The notes under the pieces: generated by a model
What the model was told of the DNA's origin: nothing
What the model saw: the letters and a program-made list of their open reading frames with translations, nothing else
Databases searched by the model: none
Shown: piece after piece, positions 21,637-31,247 of the stretch
Position numbering within the stretch: the stretch's first letter is position 1
Layout: each line of letters opens with the position of its first letter
Translations under genes and position numbers: made by a program
Assembly: GCA_958430865.1 (NCBI GenBank)
Contig: CAUDNR010004339.1
Span: forward strand, 1 to 36,304
Reading direction: 5' to 3'
DNA: 36,304 bases
Source of the DNA: Entrophospora sp. SA101
Taxonomy: Eukaryota; Glomeromycota; Glomeromycetes; Entrophosporales; Entrophosporaceae

Positions 21637-23491
21637 ACAAAAGAAAATCTTATCAATAGAGTTAAACATATTCGAGAAACAGCAAAAAAGATTCGAGCTG
21701 TAAATATCATAGCACAAAAATGGCTTGAATATATGTATCGACCTGATGGCCTTTGTGCTTCAGAGCTTGCTCAACATTATCAATTATTATGGGCCGTTCG
21801 AGAAGAAATGCGACAAGTTAACAATGTATAATACACATAACTATTTATTCGATTAATATATCTATTTATTATTTATAATAACTTATTCATATATATATCT
21901 TTAAAATAAAATCATCTGAGGTATCCCTGAGGGCTGGTACTTTAGACTTTTATTCACTGCTATTTCGTGATGATTAATAGCTATTTTTTCTTATACGTTT
22001 CATAATTTTCATGAAAGATTCCAATTTTTTCTGCAATGTAGATACCTTTCTGTTAATAACCATTGATGCACTTTTTATATGTGAACTTGCATGATGTAAT
22101 CAAGGAATCGATCGTCAAGTCATGTGAAAAGCGTGACTCAATTTGCATCATACATATTTGCTCAAAGTCATGAAAAAATTTTTTACGCTCACCATGATAC
22201 GTAGAAAATTAATTCTTCCCCTGGCAAGTTCTGCTTTCGCCTATTTCCGCAACAGTTTTCGGCTCCGTTCATACTTTTCAATAGCTCAGCGTGAAGAGAG
22301 GATTGCTTTATTAAAAGAGGTACCTTTTGAATCTGCGTATTTCAAACGTGCGTTCAGAAAATAATACTTCTTAATTTTCTTGTAAATTTATACTCCTCTT
22401 TCTCAAAACTAAAGAAGGATATTTAGATCTTGGTAAATCTGGGAAGGTCTGGGAGAACTATTTTCGCCTGTTTGAATGGCGTGCACAGGATTATGGTACG
22501 AACGGTAAATTTTTAATGTTTTTGCGACTTTTTGCTCGGAATGACAATTATTTCCTCAATAGACTTTTACGCAAAAAATTCTGGTTTTCTGGATGAGATA
22601 TCTGTCATCAAAGATAATATCAAGATTCCGGCTAAAGACCTTCTTCAACGTATGATTGTAAGTTTTTCGCATCAAAGTTGTGTCATAGAGGGAAATTCAC
22701 TAGGAAGTGCAGAGTCACAAATCATTTGGGAAAAAATGAACAAAGACTATAACATTGACGATTTACAACATGAGGAGGCACAATTACCTGAGCCGAAATC
22801 TCTTCTTGATAAGCCTGGAAAGGAAATTGAAGTTGTCGAAATCCGCAACCACCTGATTGCAACTCATTACTTATACAATACCTTGTTGAAGTCAGAACAA
22901 GAAATAAACGTCGACAATATAAAGAAGATCCATCGTATTCTTTTGAAAGATACACTACAGGAGAGAGTTAATGTGTGGGGCAAAATCCAGCAAGCAGGAA
23001 TGTTTCGAACCGTGACAATGCAGGCAGTAGGTTATCATTTGACCGTTCGTCCGGTAAGTTTTAGTTTATTAATCCCGCTTGTCAAGTTTTGATTATGGCT
23101 TAATTTGTGTTCTCTGTAGTATGGAGAGGATGTACCTGCGTTGACGGAAAGGTTCGTACAATTTTACAACAAGACCGTCACTAGCAATAATGTTGATGAT
23201 CATGAACCATATTAAATCCATCCTCTTATGAACGCATGTCGCATACTTTCGTCCTTCCTTCATATTCATCCATTATACGATGGTAATGGACGTGTTGGAC
23301 GTTCACTCATGGTGCTTTATCTTGCCCATGGTGGTTTTCCGCCCCTTGTTTTTCAACAACTTGATCGAAAAGAATATGCATATGCATTGTATAAGGCTCA
23401 AGCAGAAAAGGATATGGTCCCATTATATAACATAGTGATAGGAACCATCATTGATATTTTGGCATCATATACATGGTTACCCATTAGATAG
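21637..23491 (+). pseudogene. Broken Fic-domain (AMPylase-type) gene
   Basis: Pieces of one protein lie in order. 21637-21825 reads HIRETAKKIRAVNIIAQKWL and ELAQHYQLLWAVREEMR, bounded by TAG and GT. About 22140-22330 has FASYIFAQSHEKIFYAHHDT in one frame, continuing in another (RRKLILPLASSAFAYFRNSF). About 22415-22596 has GYLDLGKSGKVWENYFRLFE and ends at a TGA. 22532-23053 runs in a frame one base on (IKDNIKIPAKDLLQRMIVSF, CVIEGNSLG, EIRNHLIATHYLY). After a GT-AG intron (23054-23119) the frame continues through a TAA at 23213-23215 to HIHPLYDGNGRVGR, the Fic active-site motif with catalytic His. The segment SVIEGN-like CVIEGNS resembles the inhibitory-helix region of Fic proteins. Fic enzymes transfer AMP to protein side chains. 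With at least two frameshifts and a stop, this copy is almost certainly dead. Confidence 0.8.
23228..23491 (+). pseudogene. Fic core of the broken gene, still open
   Basis: Downstream of the stop at 23213, an 87-codon frame from the ATG at 23228 keeps the whole active-site motif HPLYDGNGRVGR, then LVFQQLDRKEYAYALYKAQ and a C-terminal helix ending at TAG. A peptide made from here alone would lack the helices that complete the Fic fold and the N-terminal region. I regard it as the 3' end of the pseudogene and not as a separate gene. Confidence 0.6.
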
Positions 23492-23857
23492 TGATATGTA
23501 TATGCACAATATGAACGTGAATATCGGATAATAAAATACACGTATGTTTATTGTGTCAACTCAGGCGATTGTTCCTTACAAATTCTGAAATCAATGCGCA
23601 CCTTATTGTATCACAAATATAAATATCAATAAAGTTTCACCCATGATTTGAAGATATATTTTTAAAATATGGTGTGGTGATGCATCAGAACATTAATAAA
23701 TTTTCTTGATCAACACTGGCCCAATATAAGCATTCTACTGTACCCTTTCAACAAGGAAGTTCCTGATAACCTGTGATGTATACACATCTCCATTCACACA
23801 AAAATGAATCACACAAAAGTAATTAAAGTTTTATGTTTACTCAATAAGACCCAATTC
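23492..23857. other. Intergenic, nothing recognised
   Basis: These 366 bases lie between the Fic pseudogene and the nuclease fragment, which converge. I see AATAAA-type words near 23531 and no coding features. Confidence 0.5.
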
Positions 23858-24187
23858 TCAAAGATGTTCTGGAATAATTATATATGGGTCTTCATAGTAC
23901 CTGACATATCTTAAAACAATCCAGTTTTCTTCACATAATTCATTCTTAAGTTGATCCTGTTCCTGCTGTTTGATGAAATTATTGGGATCTCCTCTATGAA
24001 AGAATTCGATATATTTTTTGTGTTTTTCTCCTTGTACTTCAATTGCAAGACCATATTCTGGATAATAAATATCAAGTTCTAATCCTATAGGAGATTCTAA
24101 TGTTTTGAGAAAATCAGATAGATGGGGTTCCAAGATATTTTGACACAAATTTTCAAGGTCAGAGCAATCAACAAATAGGTAATGCAC
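23858..24187 (-). pseudogene. PD-(D/E)XK / VSR-like nuclease fragment
   Basis: About 109 codons are open, but no in-frame ATG begins them. The frame is open further upstream only to a TAA near 24208, so this is a last exon or a truncated gene. The core reads GLELDIYYPEYGLAIEVQGE, KHKKYIEFFHRG, KQQEQDQLKNELCEENWI. The E.D...(10)...E.QGE.H...FH....Q..D..K...C arrangement matches the VSR-like group of restriction-fold nucleases seen in large DNA viruses and some eukaryotes. Candidate metal ligands are Glu37, Asp39 and Glu50 counted from 24187. A possible splice acceptor (ACCAG) lies at about 24201-24205, but I found no first exon in the next 600 bases. Function is unknown. Confidence 0.55.
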
Positions 24188-24823
24188 ATTGATGGATTGC
24201 TCTGGTGGTTATTTTTTAATCTTTAAAATATATATATAAATTAAAATTATTTATTTCTCTTAGTAAACTAAAAGAATTCAAGGTAGTGCGAGCATGCAAT
24301 CTGAGTTTCCTATTTAATAGGTTATTTACGGTTCAACACACAGCCTTCTCGCTGACTTACAGTTGATTCTAGTGTTTGACACACAGCCTACTCGCTGACT
24401 TATGGTCAAAAATTAATAAAATATAACTTTTATCTTTTTAGATAAAAGGGTCCCTAGGTTCTATATATGTAAATATATCCCAAAGGCGTCCCCTTGAGAT
24501 GTCTCTTGATAGTTAAGATATTGGTTAACTGCTATGGGCAGCAAAGGTTTATTGATTAATTAGAGATTATTATTTAGGGTAAAATATGTTATGTGTTTTA
24601 TTAGCAATAATAATAATATTATTACAATGTGTTAGGAAGTATTAATTATTAGATCAATAATTAAAAGATTGTTATGAACATGTTGATTCTGACTTGGTCT
24701 AAAACCAAGTCCTTTTATACCTCTTGGGGTATTACAAATACCATGACTTTTACTCTAGTTTGTCCAATAAACTATGCTTATTAATATAAAATAAATATTT
24801 GGGTCAACTGATCATTAGAAATA
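24188..24823. other. Intergenic region, short direct repeat and possible LTR fragment
   Basis: CACACAGCCTNCTCGCTGACTTA occurs twice (about 24339-24361 and 24379-24401). The stretch from TGTTAGGAAG (24629) to the transposon boundary has LTR-like features: a TG start, the hairpin GACTTGGTCTAAAACCAAGTC (24690-24710) and a TTTATACC box just after it. No partner LTR or CA end was found. There is no gene. Confidence 0.4.
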
Positions 24824-25282
24824 CAGTCAACTCTCCATAAGTGCACCCTCCATAAGTGCACCCTATGTCCCAGTCCCAAGCTCGGGACTTAGAGATAAAT
24901 GCACCCTCTCTATGTTCTGCACTGCACAGTCTTTTCCTGGTCCCGTTCATATAAAACCACCCTCTCTAAGTGCACTCCCGTGACTTTCACGTGACTGCGC
25001 CGCAATATGAAATCATTATTTATTTATTAGTGAGGAAAACATTAGTGTCATTTTTTAATGAATTTATTCCTAAAGTGGAGAAAGTAAGCCATTGACCTTT
25101 TTAAAATTTTAACATTGATTTTTAATTTAGTAATTCCATGTACAATGATGTTTTAAAACATTGTAAAATAATAATTCAGGTAACAAGAAAATAAAGAATT
25201 CTTTCTTTCTTTATTATAACAAATGATTAATTCTTTCTTTTTAATAGATGTAAATAATTATTAGAATAACAGAATAACAAAC

Positions 25283-25354
25283 AGAATAAGAGAATAAGAG
25301 AATAAGAGAATAAGAGAATAAGAGAATAAGAGAATAAGAGAATAAGAGAATAAG
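25283..25354 (+). repeat. AGAATAAG tandem repeat, nine units
   Basis: Nine exact 8-bp units run without interruption inside the transposon leader, preceded by looser AGAATAAC units. The perfect match suggests recent expansion. Confidence 0.95.
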
Positions 25355-25582
25355 AATCCAGGTAACAAAGCTCTTATGTTTTATATAGTTGGAATTATTA
25401 CATATAAAAAGGTAAAAGAAAAGTCATAACAGATAAAATTAAGAATTTTAATAATTAAATCGAATTACACTTATTACTTTAAAAAAGAAAAATATCCAGT
25501 TATTATATATCAATCTTTGTTTACTGTAATTGTTTTATATCATTAAGTCATTCGTATTCTTTTATAACTTCCAAATAAAAAA

Positions 25583-27232
25583 ATGTCTTCAAGTAAAATA
25601 ACTTTATCTGATACCCAAAAATATGAATTTTGCTTATTTGCTGCAAATAATAAATTGACCAGAAAAGAATATGTTGGATGGATTGAACAAAAATGGGGAG
25701 TTACAGTTCATGAATCAACAATAACCAGAATTATTCAAAAAAGTAAAGAAATACTTAGCACTGAAATTAGCAATCCAGAAGCAAAAAGACATAAATCTGT
25801 GATTGTCCCCGAACTTGAATTGGCTCTTAAGGAATTTGTCTTAGTTTATCAACACAAAGCAATCTTGAGTGATGCTATTTTAGTTGAAAAGGCTAAGCAA
25901 ATAGCAACTGGGTTAGGAATTCCTGAAGGGACATTGAAATTTTCTACTGGATGGCTTGTAAAATTTAAAAATCGTAATGGAATTCATCAAATAAAACTTC
26001 ATGGAGAGGCATCATCAGCTGATCTAGCTGCCATTAGTGATGCTTTACCATTATTGAGAGGTAAATGTGGAAATTATCCTGCTGAAAGAATATATAATAT
26101 GGACGAAACAGGTCTTTTCTATAGGTAATTAATATTTTAATACCAATCTTTGATTATCTGTATTTAAATTGAATAGAATTTGATCTTATTTTTTATTCTT
26201 TACAGATTAGAACCAGATAGAACATTAGCTACAAATAGACTTTCTGGTCGTAAAAAGAATAAAGAAAGACTTTCAATTGCTTTGTGTACAAATGCTGATG
26301 GATCACACAAGTTGAATCCATTAATAATTGGAAAATTTGGAAAGCCAAGGTGTTTTAAAAATATTAACATAAACAACTTACCAATGACATATCGTTATAA
26401 TACTAAGGCATGGATGCTGTCTACTGTTTTTCAAGACTGGCTTCAAGAGTTTAACAGGGAGGTTGCTCAAAAATATAATCAGCGGGTATTATTGCTCCTT
26501 GATAATTGTCCAAGCCATAAGATTGATGGTTTGGTTCTTTCTCATGTTGATGTTCATTTTCTTCCTCCAAACACCACATCAAAAATTCAGCCAATGGATG
26601 CAGGAATTATTATGTCTTTTAAAAAACATTATCGTCATTTACATATTAAATGGATTCTAAATCAAGTTGAAGATGGAAATGATATAAAAGATTTAAAAAT
26701 GGATGTATTGCAGGCAATACAATACATTATTAAAAGTTGGGAAGAAATCACACCTGAAACCATTCGTAACTGCTGGCAACATACCAAAATCCTCCCAGCT
26801 GCCATTGATACTGCTAGCAATGTTGGAGAAACTAATATTCCTACATTAGAAGAACTTTCGGATTCAATTGGAGCACTTAACCTATCTAATGCTATGCAAA
26901 TTGATGAATTTTTAAATAATCCAGAAGAAGGAATGGTTTATGAGGTTCCTGATAATGATGATAAAATTATTGAGGGTCTTGTAGAAATATTTAAAAAACA
27001 GCTAGAAGTGCCTATTGAGGATATTGAAGATGATAAAGATGATAGTATTGAACCAGTGGTAATAAGTGCCAGTGAAGCTTCAAAAAGTTTAAAAACTGTT
27101 TATGCATTTCTACTACAAGAAGAAAATTCTAGTGAACAATTAAAAATGGCTAATGCTCTTGATAAATTTATTAATCTAAAAAAAATAAATAGAATGAAAC
27201 AAACTACAATGTATGATTTTATCAATCAATAA
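25583..27232 (+). CDS. Tigger-like transposase (CENP-B / DDE_1 type)
   Basis: Two exons (25583-26124 and 26206-27232) flank an 81-base GT-AG intron ending TTTACAG and give 522 residues. Residues about 8-60 are a Psq-type helix-turn-helix (LSDTQKYEFCLFAANN, VHESTITRIIQ). Residues about 70-145 are a CENP-B-type DNA-binding domain (FSTGWLVKFKNRNGI). The catalytic core follows: Asp174 in NMDETGLFYR, Asp280 in LLLLDNCPSH and Asp312 in PPNTTSKIQPMDAGI, a DDD triad with 31 residues between the last two. The tail is acidic. The enzyme binds the element's inverted ends and cuts and pastes it into TA sites in the nucleus. The intron lies just after the first catalytic motif. No stop or frameshift is seen. 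Confidence 0.95.
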
Positions 27233-27379
27233 ATAATTTTATAAATAAAAAATTTTTTTAATTTTTCATTAGTGTCACGTGCAACCAATAAAATACTTTT
27301 GTTCTATAAGTGCACTTCTCCATAAGTGCACAGTCTTGCCTGGTCCCAAGGGGGGTGCACTTATGGAGGGTTGACTGTA

Positions 27380-27675
27380 TTTATATTTGTAATTAATAAT
27401 TGAATTTTCAGTTTGTGTTGAAATACCATCAATTGTGTTTTGATAGAAAGATCTTTTTCTTTTTTATTTAGACTTTTAAATTCAAAATATCTTTCAAAAA
27501 AATTTTTAAAGCCTATTTTTTCAAAGCAATTTTGTAAATCTTCTGATGTTTTATGACAACTACATTTTGAGCTTTGGAAAAATAATTTTAAATCATCAAT
27601 TACACTAATTACTAAATCATATTGTTCATAATCTTCTAATAAATTGTATTCTGGTGTTAAATCAATTAAAGACAT
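27380..27675 (-). pseudogene. Gene fragment truncated by the Tigger insertion
   Basis: From the ATG at 27675 the frame reads MSLIDLTPEYNLLEDYEQYD, LFFQSSKCSCHKTSEDLQNC, FEKIGFKNFFERYFEFKSLN and KTQLMVFQ. It then runs directly into the right end of the transposon, so its last residues are transposon-encoded. No continuation is found on the far side (24823 and below), where stops appear at once. The Cys pair plus F..R..EF..L pattern resembles the N-terminus of a large repeated protein family of this genus (from memory, unverified). The fragment was probably already short when the element landed. Confidence 0.55.
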
Positions 27676-29023
27676 GTTTTTAAATTGTATTTTGAGATAT
27701 AATAATATTGATTTAATAAATATTTTATTTGATTTATGAAATTTATTCAGTTTAAAGCAAAAAGTTTTTATTTAAATGAATTTTTTCAGATAATTAATTT
27801 ATTTCTAAATTTGGATAAATGAGTTTTTAAAATTAGATCAAATTTTCGGGGGTCAATTTTCCTTTTTCTGTGTAACAAATTTTGATTTTGTATTTACGTA
27901 CACAAAATGAGTTATTTACCTCGGAGGTGGTTTTTGCTGTAGACAGTCACATATGTGAACTGAATTAAAAAATTCAATATTAATACAAGAGAAATATTAT
28001 TATAATCCTCATGTGACTGGCTGTCTTTAATGTGCCAATTACGTTTGAGGCAATTATGTTTAGAATGAGAAAATCTCCATTAATGAATTGATTATACTTA
28101 GAAATCCACAGATTACATGTTATATAAATCATTAATTAATCAATTACATAAAATTATTTCTTAAATTTTTTATAAAGGCCAATAAACAAACAAAAGCAGC
28201 AATATAATAATAACATACAGTCAACCAAGTCAAATATGGTTGCTTTTAGCAATTCACAAAATCCTTTTATTAAACAGTGTAAAATTCACCAGAAAATAAT
28301 TTACCATTTTACAAGGGGTTTTCATACAGAATTAATGAAAATTGCTAAAGATAATGAAATAAGTCAAGAAACAATTCCGAAAATGGATTGCTGCAGTCTG
28401 CAAATTGACCAGCTGCGAGTGAAAGGTTTGTTATACATGTACACAGTCAGCACTTGATATAGTGAACCTACCTACTATATAGTAAATTGTCCAATATAAC
28501 GAAGTTGGGAAATTTCATTATAAACTTTGAAATTCACACGTGTGAATTTCAAATTAGCCAATCAGAAGCATTTAACGGTGGCTTAATTATCTAAACATAA
28601 ATTTATCAAAGGGACGGAAGAGATATCAACTCATAGTCAGCTCAAGTTTTTTTGCTGGTCCAACATCTTTTCATTATTTATTATTATAAATAGAACTCCT
28701 GACGAACTGGCAGTACTCAACTTTAACTATTCTATATACAATGCAATCATTTTCGTAACACTTAAATTTTCCTTTTGTTTCGTTAAATAAAATAAAGAAA
28801 CAAGCGTTTCCGTTTTAAGTAAAGATTTACCACGGTATCATATCATGTGGCTATTATTACTATTACCATATTACTATTATTCCATTATACAATAATAATA
28901 GAGTAAAATATAAAGATGAATTAAAAACAGCGAAAATAAAGTTGCTTCGATCGATAAATTGTCATGCTCGAGTTCAACTGTGCGGGTTGAAGCTGAGGGA
29001 TCTGATGGTATATTGGTAGATAT
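27676..29023. other. Intergenic region with inverted repeats
   Basis: The open frame at 28236-28457 has an ATG but no recognisable motif; I leave it uncalled. An imperfect inverted pair (AGACAGTCACAT near 27947 against ATGTGACTGGCTGTCT near 28010) suggests a decayed MITE. The perfect palindrome at 28526-28553 is listed separately. Confidence 0.45.
28526..28553. promoter_or_regulatory. Perfect 28-bp palindrome centred on CACGTG
   Basis: All 28 bases are self-complementary, with no spacer. The centre is ACACGTGT, an E-box of the kind bound by bHLH factors, flanked symmetrically by TTTGAAATTC. A CCAAT word (AGCCAATCAG) follows at 28556-28565. It could be a dimer binding site or a cruciform-forming sequence. 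Which gene it would serve is unclear, since the nearest confident start codon is at 30070. Confidence 0.55.
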
Positions 29024-30070
29024 TCACCTTTCCAAATCAAAAAGGCAGGAGCTTATTATACATGAGTTTCCAAACACACCAACCCATAGTGTCGATTTAT
29101 TGATCAGCAGAGTTAGCATAAACAAATGGAATGTTATTGCAATACCGGAGAAAACAAAATAAGCATGAATAACTTTATTGACGTTTACTTTTTTTTCTTT
29201 TAAAAAATCACGTCCAAAATTAATGTGACAAATGCATCCCACAAGACTGTTGAACGTCCATATAATGCACAATACCGCAAGAAATTTGGATCTACAAAAA
29301 AATCCGATTGGAGGAGTGTAATAGGCCATGCCTACTGATACCCAAGACAATGCCATTGAGGATAAAGCGGTAAATGTAAACATAAACTTTATATGTAAAG
29401 GGTTTTTGTCAAATCGTCTTATTGTGAACTCTTCACCCCGTTCAGTGAATTCGTTTTGTATAGCCTTTATGTCTTCATTCTCTTCTAACGCTCTTATTAA
29501 ACGACCCTCTAACTCTATTTCAGGGTCCTTGACTACAACTATCCCTGTTCCAAATGTTCGCTTCATAATCACCCCAAAAGTCCAAAGAAATAACAGAGTT
29601 AAAAAGGGCCAATCTTCAAGAGTACATGGTCCTACCACCCCGGAAATTCCCGCAATAATTCCAACAGTTATATAATATGCTGATGCTAACGAGGACAATC
29701 GATCCAACACAGATGCTGTTGCTGTACAATTCTCAATAATCTTTTTTTGCGTTGAAGTAATTATCATATCTTTAACGTGAAGGCCGACTGGTCGAAAGTC
29801 AAGTATTTTTTTATCTGTTGTAATAAAAGATTTTGCCGGGAGCCAGTATATGCACATTTCCACTGGGTCATCTTTTATATTCAAGTAGTAAAACAGAGCT
29901 GTGAAAGGACAACCAAGACATCTAAAAATCCAAGACAGTTTATGTATCAAAGATCCAAATGGTGATGTCCCTAATGTTGTAACAACAGGGATGAGACCCA
30001 ACACATATTGTGGTATGGGTTCTTGCAATTTACAAATTGTTTGAAAAATTTCCGCGCCTTCTTGTGACAT
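29024..30070 (-). CDS. Multi-span membrane protein, family of unknown function (copy B)
   Basis: One intact exon gives 348 residues from the ATG at 30070. It is a paralogue of the protein at 11461: IPQYVLG, WIFRCLGCP..ALFYYLNIK, a YWLPAKSF block, ASVLDRLS, YYITVGIIAGISGVVGPC, EDWPF, GIVVVKDPE, PPIGFFCRSKFLAVLCIIWT and a C-terminal LWVGVFGNSC. About seven hydrophobic stretches align with those of copy A. A charged loop (residues about 185-225, EGRLIRALEENED...) is longer than in copy A and probably cytoplasmic. No signal peptide or known catalytic motif is visible. TTTATATATATAAATC at 30109-30124 lies 40-55 bases upstream and may be its TATA box. The role is unknown. Confidence 0.82.
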   Translation of the reverse strand: MSQEGAEIFQTICKLQEPIPQYVLGLIPVVTTLGTSPFGSLIHKLSWIFRCLGCPFTALFYYLNIKDDPVEMCIYWLPAKSFITTDKKILDFRPVGLHVKDMIITSTQKKIIENCTATASVLDRLSSLASAYYITVGIIAGISGVVGPCTLEDWPFLTLLFLWTFGVIMKRTFGTGIVVVKDPEIELEGRLIRALEENEDIKAIQNEFTERGEEFTIRRFDKNPLHIKFMFTFTALSSMALSWVSVGMAYYTPPIGFFCRSKFLAVLCIIWTFNSLVGCICHINFGRDFLKEKKVNVNKVIHAYFVFSGIAITFHLFMLTLLINKSTLWVGVFGNSCIISSCLFDLER

Positions 30071-31247
30071 TTTTGTCTTAAAATTATTAAGTCATGAATT
30101 TAACTTGATTTATATATATAAATCAATTTCATATTCCCAAATCAAAACATTCATTCATGATTTGTTTTGAATCGAAATTTGATTACAAATAATTTTTACT
30201 GGAGGTCTTAACTTGGGGCATTGAATAAAAATGACAGACTATTGTTGAACTCAGTGTGATTTTACATCCTTTATTCTACAATCGCATATTTTTACCAAAT
30301 TTATTTATTATTGTCAACTGATTGTTGAACAAGTTATCATAAATAATATATATAGATTTATTTGATAATCATAAAAATCAAAATTGGTCAACTTATTAAA
30401 ATTTTGTTAACATAATACAAATTTATCTTATCAAGAGTTTGATTCTGCTTCTCCTTTATCAGTAAAGTGTGATTGTTTTTCGCTATTTCACCCTAATTCT
30501 TTCAATAAAAATAATTGCATTGCATAATATTAGTTTATGTTACACATCAAAATCATGTGTTGATCATCTGATACAAATTTTGATCATTTCCAATTTGTTT
30601 AGAGACAGATTCCGCAATTTGAATATTGAATGTAAATTAATAGTTATTATTTGTTATTCCGTGCATGGTATTATAAATTTATCTTTACATTCACCAACTA
30701 TCCAATCACCGAAAAATAAAATTCCTTTTGGTGGTAGCCTCAACATTCTAAAATTCTTGTATTTACAAATATCCTTGGCGCTGTTAGTATGACACCACCA
30801 CTATATATATCTCTTTCTTTGTTAAGAACATACCATTTAAAGAAGAAATTATTTGGTTCGAGATGTCACATGACAGCACATCATTAATCTTTACGTGATC
30901 CCATTAATTTGATCTTATCTTTAATAATGGTACAACAAAATTGGATAAAATAAGTATTCACTCACTGCCAAACAATACTTGTAAAACCATGTGGATCGAT
31001 ATTTTGACAATATAAATTTATTTTTTAAGAATCATATATAATAATGGAATAATTATGCATTTTTTTTTAAAAATATAAAAAAAATTGTATTCAAATAAAT
31101 ATAATTTTTTATGAAATTTTAATATACATATCTACAAACAAAATCTCTTTCCAACTGCTCCTAGGATAAAAAAACCCATTTTTTAAAAAAATATCAAATT
31201 TAAATAATATTATATAAAAAATTATAAAAAGTACCGACCATCATAAT
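30071..31247. other. Intergenic region between two minus-strand genes
   Basis: No gene is supported. A 107-codon frame at 30469-30792 starts only with GTG and has no motif. Another frame nearby reads as protein-like for 30 codons before a stop (about 30430-30528). An eroded gene cannot be excluded. The last 200 bases, next to the KGD2 stop, are T/A-rich. Confidence 0.4.

Larger units (their letters stand above)
24824..27377 (+). mobile_element. Complete Tigger-like DNA transposon
   Basis: The left end CAGTCAACTCTCCATAAGTG and the right end, read inward, CAGTCAACCCTCCATAAGTG are near-identical inverted repeats. TA is duplicated on both sides (24822-24823 and 27378-27379). Motifs such as TAAGTGCAC recur just inside both ends. 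The 2554-bp unit carries one intact transposase gene (25583-27232) and a leader of about 760 bases that includes an 8-bp tandem repeat. TA target, CAGT ends and a CENP-B-type DDD transposase place it in the Tigger/pogo branch of Tc1-mariner. Everything needed for autonomy seems present. Confidence 0.93.

Noticed and set aside
24339..24401. Two-copy repeat that could suggest a CRISPR-like array
   Set aside because: There are only two copies 40 bases apart, in a fungal genome, with no array or cas genes.
24629..24821. Possible solo LTR (TG start, hairpin, TATA-like box)
   Set aside because: No matching second LTR, CA end or flanking duplication could be found; noted only as part of the intergenic entry.
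28236..28457. 73-codon frame with an ATG, preceded by CAGTCAACC and followed by CAGTCAGCACTTGATATAG
   Set aside because: The flanking words resemble Tigger ends, but they are not inverted relative to each other and the peptide has no known motif.
30469..30792. 107-codon plus-strand frame
   Set aside because: It has only a GTG start, no motif, and a neighbouring frame looks equally protein-like; an eroded gene is possible but not supportable.
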